This document shows positions 1 through 9,236 of a stretch of 64,000 nucleotides of DNA, piece by piece. The notes beneath the pieces are model-generated. The model was not told the DNA's origin. It did no database searches and worked only from the letters and a program-made list of their open reading frames with translations. Source of the DNA: an uncultured Dorea sp. (GTDB lineage Bacteria > Bacillota > Clostridia > Lachnospirales > Lachnospiraceae); NCBI GenBank assembly GCA_910586965.1, contig CAJUMF010000013.1, positions 31,216 to 95,215 of the forward strand, in the 5' to 3' direction. The position numbers and the translations under genes are program-made. Position 1 is the first letter of the stretch. Every line of letters begins with the position of its first letter.

Positions 1-1
1 A

Positions 2-946
2 GGCATTATTGCCGTGGCGGACGTGATTAAGGAAGACAGCCCGGCGGCGGTGAAGGAGCTGCAGAGTATGGGCATCCATGTGGTGATGCTGACGGGAGAC
101 AATGAGCTTACGGCAAGGGCCATCGGGAGACAGGCGGGTGTTGACCAGGTGATTGCGGGTGTCCTGCCGGACGGTAAGGAGAGCGTTATCCGCGCCCTGA
201 AAGAGAAGGGAAAAGTTGCCATGGTGGGCGACGGCATCAATGATGCCCCGGCCCTTACAAGGGCGGATATGGGCATCGCCATCGGGGCAGGAACGGATAT
301 CGCCATCGACGCGGCGGACGTGGTGCTGATGAAGAGCAGGCTCAGCGACGTTCCGGCGGCAATCCGGATGAGCCGGGCGACTCTTACGAACATCCATGAG
401 AATCTGTTCTGGGCATTTTTCTACAATGTTATCGGCATCCCGCTGGCGGCAGGGGTGTGGTTCCCGCTGTTCGGGCTGAAACTGAACCCTATGTTCGGGG
501 CGGCGGCTATGAGCCTTTCCAGTTTCTGCGTGGTGACCAATGCGCTGCGGCTGAACCTGTTTAAGATGCACGATGCAAGTAAGGATAAGAAGATGAAAAA
601 TAAGGCGGCGCTTGGCGTATCGTTACTTGGGGAGCCGGATGCGTGCGGCGCGGACGGTGATTGCGGCAATGATGCTCTGAATGGGAAAATAAATGACAAA
701 ATAAATGATAAAAATAAGTCTAAGGAGGATATGACGATGACTAAAACAATGAAGATTGAAGGTATGATGTGCGGGCACTGTGAGGCGAGAGTGAAGAAGG
801 TGTTGGAGGCTCTTCCGGAAGTTTCAGAGGCTAAGGTAAGCCATGAGGCGGGAACGGCTGTCGTGAGCCTTAGCGCGGAAGTGTCTGACGATGTGCTGAA
901 AAAAGCGGTGGAAGAGCAGGATTATCAGGTGGTTGGGATAGAGTAG
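2..946 (+). CDS. copA: Copper-translocating P-type ATPase (3' part) with C-terminal HMA domain
   Basis: Pumps Cu(I) out of the cell by ATP hydrolysis at the membrane. The 5' part, including the phosphorylated DKTGT site, lies before the window. The visible 314 codons hold the end of the P domain (GDGINDAPAL hinge, about residues 76-85) and the last two membrane helices with the NPMFGAAAMSLSS segment typical of CopA. A roughly 45-residue Asn/Lys/Asp-rich linker then leads to a full heavy-metal-associated domain with the MxCxxC-type site MMCGHC. Metal domains are usually N-terminal in CopA, so a C-terminal one is notable. The linker DNA is AT-rich and contains a complete ribosome binding site and start codons in frame, suggesting that copA and a chaperone gene copZ were once separate. 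The GTG at 14 is not the real start because the frame is open to base 2. Confidence 0.93.
   Translation, partial: GIIAVADVIKEDSPAAVKELQSMGIHVVMLTGDNELTARAIGRQAGVDQVIAGVLPDGKESVIRALKEKGKVAMVGDGINDAPALTRADMGIAIGAGTDIAIDAADVVLMKSRLSDVPAAIRMSRATLTNIHENLFWAFFYNVIGIPLAAGVWFPLFGLKLNPMFGAAAMSLSSFCVVTNALRLNLFKMHDASKDKKMKNKAALGVSLLGEPDACGADGDCGNDALNGKINDKINDKNKSKEDMTMTKTMKIEGMMCGHCEARVKKVLEALPEVSEAKVSHEAGTAVVSLSAEVSDDVLKKAVEEQDYQVVGIE
722..946 (+). promoter_or_regulatory. Internal AAGGAGG ribosome binding site and in-frame start inside copA
   Basis: AAGGAGG at 722-728 is followed by in-frame ATG codons at 731 (spacing 2) and 737 (spacing 8). Initiation at 737 would yield a free 69-residue Atx1/CopZ-type chaperone, starting MTKTMKIEGMMCGHC, from the same mRNA as the pump. 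The signal is clear in the sequence; whether it is used is inference. Confidence 0.55.
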
Positions 947-987
947 CCGAGAAAGCTCCGGTATATTGAGTTGAAGGAAGTGATATC

Positions 988-2712
988 ATGTCCAGGACAG
1001 TAGGCATTGGAACCCAGGATTTTGAGAAGATACGGATAAATGATATTTTTTATATAGATAAAACGGATTTTATCAGGGAATGGTGGGAGTCCGGCGATGA
1101 CGTGACGCTGATTACACGCCCCAGAAGATTTGGAAAGACGTTGAACATGAATATGCTTGAGAAATTTTTTTCCGTTGATTTTGCCGGGAGAGACGATTTG
1201 TTTGCTGGTCTGTCCATTTGGGAAGATGAAAAATACAGAGAGCTGCAAGGGACATATCCGGTCATTTTTATGAGTTTTGCCAATATTAAGGAAACTTCTT
1301 TTCAGGAGGCCCGGAAGATAATCTGTTATAATATAGAGATGCTTTATAACAGATATGATTTCCTTTTGGAGGGAGGATTGCTGAATGATAAAGAAAAACG
1401 GTTTTTTAGGGGAGTTTCCGCAGATATGGAAAATTACAGGGCTGTATCTGCCGTAAGGACATTGTCAGAGTATTTGTGCCGGTATTACGGCAGAAAGGTT
1501 CTTATCTTTCTGGATGAATACGATACGCCCATGCAGGAGGCATATGTAAATGGGTATTGGGCAGATATGGCGGAATTTACAAGAGGCTTGTTTAATGATG
1601 CATTTAAAACCAACCCGTATCTGGAACGGGCAGTTATGACCGGAATTACGAGAATAAGCAAGGAATCAGTCTTTTCTGATCTAAATAACCTTGAAGTAGT
1701 TACGACGACTTCCGATAAGTATGGGGATATGTTTGGTTTTACGGAAGAAGAGGTTTTTTCAGCGCTGGATGAATTTGGATTGTCTGACAGGAAACAGAAA
1801 GTAAAAGATTGGTATGATGGATTTACTTTTGGGAAATGTACAGATATATATAATCCATGGTCTGTCATTAACTATCTGGACAAGAGGTGTGAGGATCTGT
1901 ATTGGGCAAATACAAGCTCCAATAGTTTGATTGGAAAGATATTGAGGGAGAGCAGTGCGGGTATCAAACAGAACTTTGAACAGCTTTTAGATGGCGGCAG
2001 CCTTGTTGCGGAAATAGATGAACAGATTATTTATGACCAATTAGACAGGGATGAGCGGGCAATATGGGCGCTCCTCCTTGCAAGCGGATATTTAAAAGTA
2101 AATCAGTGTGAGACGGTTGTGGATGCACATGGAGGATGGAAGAAAGAATATACGCTTGGGCTGACTAATTTTGAAGTCAAACTGATGTTTCGGAATATGA
2201 TACAGCGATGGTTCGGCCCTGCAAGTACGGATTACAATGATTTTGTCAAGGCATTGCTCATAGGCGATATAGACGCAATGAACGATTATATCAACGGTGT
2301 ATCACAGTCTGTATTCAGTTTTTTTGATACGGGAAAGAATCCTTCCAAAAAAGAGCCGGAAAGATTTTATCATGGTTTTGTCCTGGGACTTATGGTTGAG
2401 CTGCGGGGAAGATATATACTGACATCTAACCGGGAGAGCGGTTTCGGAAGGTATGATGTGCTGCTGGAGCCTGTAAATGCGGCGGATGATGCGATAATTC
2501 TGGAATTTAAGGTGTTTCAGCCGCGAAGGGAAAAGGAGCTTACGGATACGGTAAGCGCTGCCCTGAGACAGATTGAGGATAAGAAATATGAGATGTTCCT
2601 GCTTGAAAAGGGGATTGCAAGGGAACGGATACGCAAATATGGTTTTGCATTCCGCGGGCAGGAAGTCCTGATTGGAGCAGTCGGGCAGGAGAAAACGGGA
2701 AATAGTATTTAG
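988..2712 (+). CDS. Predicted AAA-ATPase with C-terminal PD-(D/E)XK nuclease-like domain
   Basis: 574-residue member of the family with an N-terminal AAA-ATPase-like domain and a C-terminal PD-(D/E)XK nuclease-fold domain, common in many copies in Clostridia and Bacteroidetes. Seen: a family-typical opening (GTQDFEKIR, then YIDKTDFI), the Walker-A-like motif RPRRFGKT near residue 47, a Walker-B-like strand VLIFLDEYDTP near 170, and a C-terminal nuclease core with GRYDVLLEP followed by AIILEFKVF. Start ATG 988 follows GAAGG. The cellular role of the family is not established; defence or mobile-DNA roles have been proposed. It stands alone, 16 bp before the DUF2971 gene, which may share its transcript. 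Confidence 0.85.
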   Translation: MSRTVGIGTQDFEKIRINDIFYIDKTDFIREWWESGDDVTLITRPRRFGKTLNMNMLEKFFSVDFAGRDDLFAGLSIWEDEKYRELQGTYPVIFMSFANIKETSFQEARKIICYNIEMLYNRYDFLLEGGLLNDKEKRFFRGVSADMENYRAVSAVRTLSEYLCRYYGRKVLIFLDEYDTPMQEAYVNGYWADMAEFTRGLFNDAFKTNPYLERAVMTGITRISKESVFSDLNNLEVVTTTSDKYGDMFGFTEEEVFSALDEFGLSDRKQKVKDWYDGFTFGKCTDIYNPWSVINYLDKRCEDLYWANTSSNSLIGKILRESSAGIKQNFEQLLDGGSLVAEIDEQIIYDQLDRDERAIWALLLASGYLKVNQCETVVDAHGGWKKEYTLGLTNFEVKLMFRNMIQRWFGPASTDYNDFVKALLIGDIDAMNDYINGVSQSVFSFFDTGKNPSKKEPERFYHGFVLGLMVELRGRYILTSNRESGFGRYDVLLEPVNAADDAIILEFKVFQPRREKELTDTVSAALRQIEDKKYEMFLLEKGIARERIRKYGFAFRGQEVLIGAVGQEKTGNSI

Positions 2713-2728
2713 ATGGGAGTGACATAAG

Positions 2729-3586
2729 ATGTCAGGAAGACAGGTAAAGCTGGAACACGCAGAAAAGGGCAGCATCCTTTACCACTATACAAAGAGCAAC
2801 GGTATCAACGGTATTATCAACCACAACTGCTTTTGGGCGACGAAGAGCGATTTCCTCAATGACCCTACCGAGTTCTCCCACATCTACGGGATTATCGAAG
2901 AGGTGTGCGGGGAGCATATAAAGAACGGGGAGCTTAAGGATATGTTCCTCAAGGACTCTATCTATGCCGAGAGGGAGAAGAGCCGGGAGTATTTTGTGCT
3001 TTCTTTTTCAAAATGCCGGGACAGCATTACGCTGTGGTCGGAATTTGCCAATAAGACAGGCTACAATATCGGATTCCGCAGTGACGGAATCATCGCCAGG
3101 ATTGAGGAGGCTGCGGAGATTGCCTATCACGGGCTTGTAGTCTACGACGGGAAGAAACAAAAGCAGCTCATCCGGAAAAACATCTGCAATTACCTGCCGA
3201 ACCTCCTTCGGATGCCCCTTGAGAAAGTGCTGGAGATGGGGAAGGCCGACAGGCAGGACGCCGCCTATCTGAAAGCATGCAGGAAATTCCAGCGGACAGC
3301 GGATGTCTATGCCATGTTTTTTAAGTACGGGGGATTTGCAGAGGAGCAGGAATACCGGTTTGTTTTTAAAAAGCAGAAGGATACAAAGGTTTATTTCCGG
3401 GCGAAAGACGGCTTTATGCTCCCTTATATCGAGATTCCGCTGAGTGAGAAGAACCTTCCGGTCGAGGAAATCGTTATCGCGCCGCAGAACCATATTGACC
3501 TGGCGAAGAGCGGGATGGAATATATGCTCTACACGAAAGGGTATAAGGCGGATGTATCTCTGTCGAGCATAAAGCTCAGATATTAG
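2729..3586 (+). CDS. DUF2971 family protein
   Basis: 285 residues. The N-terminal segment (LYHYTKSNGINGIINHNCFWATKSDFLNDPTEF) and the later VLSFSKCRDSITLWSEFANKTGYNIGF are hallmarks of DUF2971, a family of unknown biochemical function often found near mobile or defence genes. No signal peptide or membrane segment is visible. ATG 2729 is preceded by GGGAGTGAC. The 16-bp gap after the AAA-ATPase/nuclease gene suggests co-transcription. Confidence 0.8.
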   Translation: MSGRQVKLEHAEKGSILYHYTKSNGINGIINHNCFWATKSDFLNDPTEFSHIYGIIEEVCGEHIKNGELKDMFLKDSIYAEREKSREYFVLSFSKCRDSITLWSEFANKTGYNIGFRSDGIIARIEEAAEIAYHGLVVYDGKKQKQLIRKNICNYLPNLLRMPLEKVLEMGKADRQDAAYLKACRKFQRTADVYAMFFKYGGFAEEQEYRFVFKKQKDTKVYFRAKDGFMLPYIEIPLSEKNLPVEEIVIAPQNHIDLAKSGMEYMLYTKGYKADVSLSSIKLRY

Positions 3587-3684
3587 GCGCGGCAGGGGAA
3601 GAAAGCGGTTAAAAACGGAAAGAGCGAAAGACACTGTACAGACGTAAAATAGAAACATGAGACAATCATTGGAAAGGAACAGAG

Positions 3685-4545
3685 ATGGAACTGACAAATA
3701 TTTATGATACGTTTACGCTGAATAACGGCGTGAAGGTTCCGTGTGTCGCTTTCGGCACATACAAAGCGGCGGAGGGGGATAATGTTGAGATTCTGAGACA
3801 GGCGGTCGCGTGCGGTTACCGCTACTTTGACACGGCGTCCTTTTACGGAACGGAAACCTTTCTTGGGCAGGCGGTAAAAGAGAGCGGCATTCCCAGGGAG
3901 GAATTCTTTATTACGTCAAAGATGTGGAAGGATGAGATGGGATACGAGGCGACGAAGGAGGCGTTTGCAAAAAGCCTTGAGCGGCTTGGCATGGATTATC
4001 TTGACCTATACCTGATACACTGGCCGCAGCCGTCGCCGGGCTGTGAGGATTGGAAGACTGTTGACGCCGAGACGTGGCGGGCGCTTGAGGAGCTTTATGA
4101 GGAGGGGAAAGTCCGGGCAATCGGACTTAGCAATTTCCTGCCTCATCATATAGAGAATCTTATGAAAAACTGCCATGTAAGACCCATGGTGGATCAGATT
4201 GAGTTCCATCCGGGGCATACACAGGAAACGGTTCTTTCATACTGCAGGGAACATGACATCCTTGTACAGGCGTGGAGCCCTGTCGGCAGGGGGCGGGTTC
4301 TTGCAGATGAGCTGATTACGGAGCTGGCGGCAAAGTACGGCGTGTCACCGGCGCAGGTATGCCTGCGCTATGCGCTCCAGAGGGGAGTGGTTCCCCTTCC
4401 GAAATCATCGTCCGAGGAAAGGATGAGGCAGAACCGGGATCTGTTTTCTTTTGAGATATCCGGGGAGGATATGTACCGCATCGGGGCGATGCCGCCTGTC
4501 GGGTGGTCAGGGGAACACCCGGAGAGGGAGAGAGTAAGGCTATAA
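3685..4545 (+). CDS. Aldo/keto reductase
   Basis: Cytosolic NAD(P)H-dependent carbonyl reductase, 286 residues, the usual length for the 2,5-diketo-D-gluconate reductase-like branch. The catalytic tetrad is readable: Asp and Tyr in DTASFYG, Lys in ITSKMW, His in LIHWPQ. The cofactor-phosphate region appears as VPLPKSSSEERMRQN near the C terminus. ATG 3685 follows GGAAAGGAACAGAG. The substrate cannot be read from sequence. It is a single gene separated from dac by 109 bp. Confidence 0.9.
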   Translation: MELTNIYDTFTLNNGVKVPCVAFGTYKAAEGDNVEILRQAVACGYRYFDTASFYGTETFLGQAVKESGIPREEFFITSKMWKDEMGYEATKEAFAKSLERLGMDYLDLYLIHWPQPSPGCEDWKTVDAETWRALEELYEEGKVRAIGLSNFLPHHIENLMKNCHVRPMVDQIEFHPGHTQETVLSYCREHDILVQAWSPVGRGRVLADELITELAAKYGVSPAQVCLRYALQRGVVPLPKSSSEERMRQNRDLFSFEISGEDMYRIGAMPPVGWSGEHPERERVRL

Positions 4546-4654
4546 TATAGAGGAATATCCGATGACGGTTCTTTCATAGTGTAAAAAATCAGGCATATTT
4601 CCAAACGCTCATGCTTACATTAATAATAATAGTATATTATGGAGCGTTTTCTTA

Positions 4655-5215
4655 ATGAAACATTTGCTGCGAAGAGTAATCGGCGTGTCTTTAAGTGCAG
4701 TTCTTGGGATGAGCACGCCGCTTTCGGTAACTGCATCCGGTATCGGGCTTGGGGATGACTACGAAAGGTTAATTCAGTGTGAAGAGGTGACAGGAGAAAC
4801 ACCGGAGGAGACGGCAGAGGAAGATCAGAGAATACAGCAGGAAGAAGGAAAGAAGAAACAGCAGGGGGAAAAGGCCGGCAGCAAAGATTCAGTGTCGGCA
4901 CCTTCTGCTATTTTAATGGAGACATCTACAGGGCAGGTTATTTTTGAGAAGGATGCAGACAAAAAAAGACCGCCCGCCAGTGTGACGAAGGTGATGACAT
5001 TACTCCTGATCTTTGATGCCCTGAATGAAGGGAAGATAAAGCTTGAAGATGAAGTGATGACTTCGGAGTATGCGGCATCTATGGGCGGTTCGCAGGTTTT
5101 TTTAGAGCCGGGAGAGACACAGACAGTGGATACAATGATCAAGTGTATCTCCGTGGCAAGTGCCAATGACGCCTGTGTGGCGTTTAATAATAGTAGACAG
5201 TTTGTTAGGATATAA
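4655..5215 (+). pseudogene. D-alanyl-D-alanine carboxypeptidase, 5' fragment (interrupted dac)
   Basis: N-terminal part of a serine-type D-Ala-D-Ala carboxypeptidase (PBP5/DacF class) that trims peptidoglycan stem peptides outside the membrane. Seen: a signal peptide (about residues 1-28), the SxxK active-site motif as SVTK near residue 110, and the SxN motif as SAN just before the break. Codons 1-173 are host gene. From TGTGTGGC at 5174 the frame enters the inserted element and ends 11 codons past the core in FNNSRQFVRI and a stop. The KTG motif and the C-terminal domain lie 10.7 kb away at 15874-16662. The fragment as it stands lacks a complete active site. Start ATG 4655 has GGAG 10 bp upstream. 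Confidence 0.93.
5174..5181. other. attL core of the 10.7-kb integrative element
   Basis: The octamer TGTGTGGC is repeated at 15874-15881. Left of it lies host dac sequence; right of it (5182-5200) lies one arm of the attP palindrome. The core begins on a codon boundary of dac at both ends. Confidence 0.85.
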
Positions 5216-5220
5216 GTCAA

Positions 5221-5266
5221 AAAAATCAGGGCAACTGCGGCAAAGTGCGCAGTCACCCTGATTTTT
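5221..5266 (-). terminator. Rho-independent terminator of the chemoreceptor gene
   Basis: Hairpin with arms AAAAATCAGGG (5221-5231) and CCCTGATTTTT (5256-5266), plus an inner ACTGCG/CGCAGT pair. A/T runs on both sides mean it can work in both directions and may also shield the element from the dac transcript. Confidence 0.85.
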
Positions 5267-7238
5267 AATTTCTTGCAAGTGTGAATTGATCTACTAATTG
5301 TTTCAAATTAGATGCTTCGGCAGAAAGCTCCTGGCTGGCTGCCGCGCTTTCCTCGGCTGTAGCACTGTTGCTCTGTACAACAGAAGAAATCTGGTTAATT
5401 CCTTCATTGACCTGTGAAACAGCTTCGGACTGCTCGTTTGATACGGCGGAGATCTGGTCGATAGAGCCAACCATAGATTGGATGTTTTCTACAACCTCTG
5501 ACAAAGCATCAGCCGTGTGCTCTGCAATCTTTGTACCTGTCTGTACCGCTTCTGTGGAATGGGTGATCAGCAGGGAGGTGTTCTGGGCGGCTTTTGCGGA
5601 TTTGCTGGCAAGATTGCGGACTTCATCTGCCACAACGGCAAATCCTTTACCTGCGGTACCTGCCCGTGCAGCTTCCACAGCCGCATTCAGTGCCAGGATG
5701 TTTGTCTGGAATGCAATATCTTCTATGGTCTTTATAATCTTGCCGATCTCTTCTGAGCTGGATTGGATTTTGTCCATAGCGTCCATAAGCTCCTGCATCT
5801 GCTGGTTGCAGGCAGAGACACCTTTTCCGGCCTGATGGGTCTGTTCACGTACTTCCAGCGCCCTGTCAGCAGTATGCTTGACCTGATTGGAAATCTCGCT
5901 GATCCGGGCGGCAAGCTGTTCCACGGAGCTTGCCTGTTCCACGGCACCCTGGCTTAAGTTCTGGGAGCTTGACGATACCTGATTGCTGGCGTTTGACACT
6001 TGTTCAGCAGAAGTATCGATCTGATGGAGAATCTCACTTAATTCCACTTTCAGATTGCGCATGGAGTGCAGGATACTCTGGAAATCACCCACATAAGCAT
6101 CGCGGTGCTGGGACTGGATATCCAGATTTTGATTCGCCATCTCACCCAGAAGATAACTGATATCATGGATAATGGTAGACAGACCCTCTACTAATTCAGC
6201 AGTAGACTGCGTCAGCATTCCAGTTTCATCCTTGCTCACAACTTCCGGGACCGGAGATTCCAGATCCCCTTCAACTAATAATCGCATACGTTCTGCACAT
6301 GCTTTCATCGGCCGGCTGATACTGTTGGCCAGTTTCAGTGCGACGATGATGGAAAGCAGGATAGCAAGTACCATCATCACCAGGTTGATGGCAATGTCAA
6401 AATATGTAGTAGACAGATAGTCTGACTGCGGGGCAACAACTGCCACACTCCACCCGTCTGTGCCGTTCACCGGCGCATAAGATGCGAACATACTTTTTTT
6501 GCCGTTTTTATAGTCTCCGAAACCATTCTTTCCCTCACGCATCGCGGCATGGATCGCGGCAAGTTCTTTCAGGGAAGAATCACTTTCCGATTCTTTTTCG
6601 ATATTCTGGACTGTAATTGTTTCCAGAGTAGTATCTGCGATCGTGTCACCGGAGCTGTTGATCATGTATGCGCGGCTGTGTTGGCTGACACTGATCGAGG
6701 AGACGATATCATTAAGAAAGGTCTCGTGGGGAACGAAATATACAACGCCTTCAATATCGGTACCCTGGATGCCGTCTTTGTAGATTGGAGCTGCTACGAT
6801 GATTGAAAGCTCTCCTGTTACTTTGCTGATCAGTGGTTCTGATACGTAGACATTGCCCTGCATTGCCTGTTTGACATACTCGCGGTCGGAATAATCGTTT
6901 CCGTCGAAAATACTGATGCCATCCGGGCCGACGATATTTCCCCGCTGGAAATCGTGCATACTGACGCGTTGATCGATGATCGAGCGTTTTTCTTTCAATG
7001 GGACAGTTTCATCGAGAAGCTGCGGGACGCAGCCGGTATCCATGGCAACATTCTTGTAGGCCGTCAGTTCCTGTTCGATACGTTCTGCTGCGAGAACTGC
7101 AGTCTCACTCATCATTTGATCCACAGTCTGGATGGTGCTGTTGTAATTGAGTACAATACTGGATGCCCCCACCACGAGCTGTGTAGCCAGGACTGTCACC
7201 ATAAGACACAGGGTGATTTTTGTCCGAATGCTTTTCAT
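5265..7238 (-). CDS. Methyl-accepting chemotaxis protein with dCache-type sensor
   Basis: 657-residue transmembrane chemoreceptor that controls CheA when ligand binds outside the cell. Order: membrane segment at about 7-29; extracellular double-Cache-like domain at about 35-275 (DGISIFDGNDYSDREYVKQA, VYVSEPLISKVTGELSIIVAAPIY); second membrane segment at about 280-302; HAMP (ANSISRPMKACAERM); and the signalling hairpin with the conserved tip EDIAFQTNILALNAAVEAAR and FAVVADEVRNLA. dCache sensors often bind amino acids or small carboxylates; the ligand here is unknown. It has its own promoter (7295-7324) and terminator and is the leftmost gene of the integrative element. No che or flagellar genes lie in the window. 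Confidence 0.95.
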   Translation of the reverse strand: MKSIRTKITLCLMVTVLATQLVVGASSIVLNYNSTIQTVDQMMSETAVLAAERIEQELTAYKNVAMDTGCVPQLLDETVPLKEKRSIIDQRVSMHDFQRGNIVGPDGISIFDGNDYSDREYVKQAMQGNVYVSEPLISKVTGELSIIVAAPIYKDGIQGTDIEGVVYFVPHETFLNDIVSSISVSQHSRAYMINSSGDTIADTTLETITVQNIEKESESDSSLKELAAIHAAMREGKNGFGDYKNGKKSMFASYAPVNGTDGWSVAVVAPQSDYLSTTYFDIAINLVMMVLAILLSIIVALKLANSISRPMKACAERMRLLVEGDLESPVPEVVSKDETGMLTQSTAELVEGLSTIIHDISYLLGEMANQNLDIQSQHRDAYVGDFQSILHSMRNLKVELSEILHQIDTSAEQVSNASNQVSSSSQNLSQGAVEQASSVEQLAARISEISNQVKHTADRALEVREQTHQAGKGVSACNQQMQELMDAMDKIQSSSEEIGKIIKTIEDIAFQTNILALNAAVEAARAGTAGKGFAVVADEVRNLASKSAKAAQNTSLLITHSTEAVQTGTKIAEHTADALSEVVENIQSMVGSIDQISAVSNEQSEAVSQVNEGINQISSVVQSNSATAEESAAASQELSAEASNLKQLVDQFTLARN

Positions 7239-7294
7239 GTTACTTTACCTCCTAGTTATTCATAAGTGAACTACATATAATATCACTGTATGTT

Positions 7295-7324
7295 ATTATA
7301 AGAATCAGTGTTCTGGTTTGTCAA
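7295..7324 (-). promoter_or_regulatory. Sigma-A-type promoter of the chemoreceptor gene
   Basis: On the minus strand TTGACA (7319-7324), an 18-bp spacer and TATAAT (7295-7300), about 57 bp before the start codon. The ribosome binding site AGGAGG lies just before the ATG. Confidence 0.75.
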
Positions 7325-7417
7325 CTGCAATCATGGATGAAAAGAAATTTTTGGAAAATCAAAGAACGTTATAAACTGGGGATTCCCAGCATAGGATGAC
7401 AAAAAAGGTTATATATT

Positions 7418-7609
7418 ATGTCGGAGAAAATGAAAAGCCCCGGTACGGATAAAAGCAGAAAAGGAGAATACAAAGCAAATCGGTCAGAGAAAAGCCCGAT
7501 AAAAATAGCTGAAATCATATATGGAAAGAAAAATCTGGTGGACTGTATGGAGTCAGTCATAAGATTACATATGGAAAAGCAGGCAGGGAGAATTTATGAC
7601 AGAAAATAA
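7418..7609 (+). CDS. Small basic protein overlapping the recombinase start
   Basis: 63 codons, Lys/Arg-rich (MSEKMKSPGTDKSRKGEYKA at the start, then IAEIIYGKKNLVDCMESVIR). ATG 7418 has AAAAAAGG upstream, and the last 14 bp overlap the recombinase start at 7596, so the two are probably translationally coupled. Small genes just upstream of a large serine recombinase can be directionality factors or DNA-binding accessory proteins, but no domain is recognisable here. The opposing frame at 7369-7560 was considered a shadow. Confidence 0.5.
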   Translation: MSEKMKSPGTDKSRKGEYKANRSEKSPIKIAEIIYGKKNLVDCMESVIRLHMEKQAGRIYDRK

Positions 7610-9179
7610 CAGAGCAGCACTATACTTACGATTATCAAAGGAAGATCAGGATAAGCTGACAAGGGGAGATGACAGTGCCAGTATCAAAAATCAGAGGATG
7701 CTTTTGATAGATTTTGCCCTTCAGCATGATTACCAGATCACGGAGGTATATTCTGACGATGATGAGAGCGGGCTTTTTGATACAAGGCCGGATTTTGAAC
7801 GGATGCTCACAGATGCGAAGCTCGGAAAATTCGATATCCTGATCGCCAAATCCCAGTCCCGATTTTCACGCAACATGGAGCATGTCGAAAAATACCTGCA
7901 CCGGGATTTCCCTAATTTGGGTATCCGGTTTATCGGTGTGGTGGATGGTGCGGACACATACAATGCGGGAAATAAGAAATCCCGGCAGATCAACGGTCTG
8001 GTCAATGAATGGTACTGCGAAGATCTGTCTGAAAATATTCGGAGTGCATTCAGGGCAAAGATGAAAGCCGGGCAGTATCTTGGTTCCTCCTGCCCTTACG
8101 GATACATCAAAGATCCAAAAGACCATAACCATCTGATCATGGACGAGTACGCAGCAAATGTGGTAAGAAAAATCTACCGGTTATATCTAAAAGGCTATGG
8201 AAAGGCAAAGATTGCAAAAATACTTACTGGTGAGGGGATTTTAATCCCTACCCTATATAAAAGGAAAGTCCTCGGTATCAATTATCACAATGCTCACGAG
8301 ACAGAGACAACAAAAGGGTGGTCTTATCAGACTATACACATGATATTGAATAATGAAGTATATATCGGAAATGTCGTGCAGAATAAATATAATAACCTTT
8401 CTTATAAGGAGAAAAGACATGTCCGGCAGCCAAAAGAGCAGTGGATCCGTGTCGTGGGAAAGCATGAAGCGATCATTTCTTCTGAGACATTCAGAGAGGT
8501 GCAGGAAAGACAGCGCATCCGCGCAAAATCTGTGAATGGACAGGGGAGTCCTTCCCTGTTCTCGGGGCTTCTTTTTTGTGCAGACTGTGGCCGTTCCATG
8601 GTAAGAAAGTATGAGCGGCGGGGAGAGCATAAGTTCATCGGATATTGCTGCAGGACTTACAAAGATCAGGGGAAAAGTTTGTGTAAGAGCCACGCGGTGG
8701 ATGACGGGAAGCTCAAGGCAGCCGTATTGTATTCTGTCCGGAATGAAGCAAGGAAGATATTGACTTCTGAGGATATTGCCCGTCTGGATCAGATCAAAGA
8801 TAAATATAACAGAAGAAAAGAATATCAGGACCAGATTAATCATATTGAAAATGAGATCAGACGTATGGAATCCTATAAAAAAAAGACCTATCAGAATTTT
8901 ATGGAAAATATCCTGTCAAAAGAGGATTATCTGTTTTATACCCAAGAGTATACGTCGGATATTTTTACCCTGAAAGAGCAGAAAAACACTCTAAATAAGC
9001 AGATAGAGAATGAGGGTAAACATGACCGCGAATATGATGAATGGGTGGAGCAGTTTAAAGATTACATCAATATAGACGAACTTACAAGGGAAGTCGTGCT
9101 GGAACTGATTGAGAAAATTGAAGTGAATGAAGATGGTTCTGTCAGCATTTTTTACCAATTTAGCAATGTCAGTCTGTAA
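7596..9179 (+). CDS. Large serine recombinase (integrase)
   Basis: 527 residues. The N-terminal resolvase domain (1-155) has nucleophile Ser14 in YLRLSKED and the conserved arginine motif SRFSRN. The recombinase domain follows (about 170-300: CPYGYIKDPKDHNHLIMDEY, GEGILIPT), then a zinc ribbon (CADCG, then CCRTYKDQGKSLC) and a C-terminal coiled coil (about 395-455), the architecture of phage and transposon large serine integrases. Such enzymes recombine about 50-bp attP with about 40-bp attB without host factors, which matches the junctions found in dac. It sits mid-element rather than at an end, unlike many phage integrases. The resolvase fold and Ser14 are clear; the target site is inferred from the junctions. 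Confidence 0.96.
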   Translation: MTENNRAALYLRLSKEDQDKLTRGDDSASIKNQRMLLIDFALQHDYQITEVYSDDDESGLFDTRPDFERMLTDAKLGKFDILIAKSQSRFSRNMEHVEKYLHRDFPNLGIRFIGVVDGADTYNAGNKKSRQINGLVNEWYCEDLSENIRSAFRAKMKAGQYLGSSCPYGYIKDPKDHNHLIMDEYAANVVRKIYRLYLKGYGKAKIAKILTGEGILIPTLYKRKVLGINYHNAHETETTKGWSYQTIHMILNNEVYIGNVVQNKYNNLSYKEKRHVRQPKEQWIRVVGKHEAIISSETFREVQERQRIRAKSVNGQGSPSLFSGLLFCADCGRSMVRKYERRGEHKFIGYCCRTYKDQGKSLCKSHAVDDGKLKAAVLYSVRNEARKILTSEDIARLDQIKDKYNRRKEYQDQINHIENEIRRMESYKKKTYQNFMENILSKEDYLFYTQEYTSDIFTLKEQKNTLNKQIENEGKHDREYDEWVEQFKDYINIDELTREVVLELIEKIEVNEDGSVSIFYQFSNVSL

Positions 9180-9182
9180 AAA

Positions 9183-9224
9183 GAGCTGTCCGTATAAGTA
9201 TAAACTTAACGGGCAGCTCCTTTT
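9183..9224. terminator. Bidirectional terminator between recombinase and permease genes
   Basis: Near-perfect 17-position hairpin: arm 9183-9199, loop ATAA, arm 9204-9219, with one G-U pair, then CTTTT. It lies between two convergent genes and serves both. Confidence 0.85.
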
Positions 9225-9236
9225 GCGTGGAAAATT

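Noticed and set aside
5368..5835. 155-codon plus-strand frame opposite the chemoreceptor signalling domain
   Set aside because: Antisense to the highly conserved signalling hairpin; no independent evidence.
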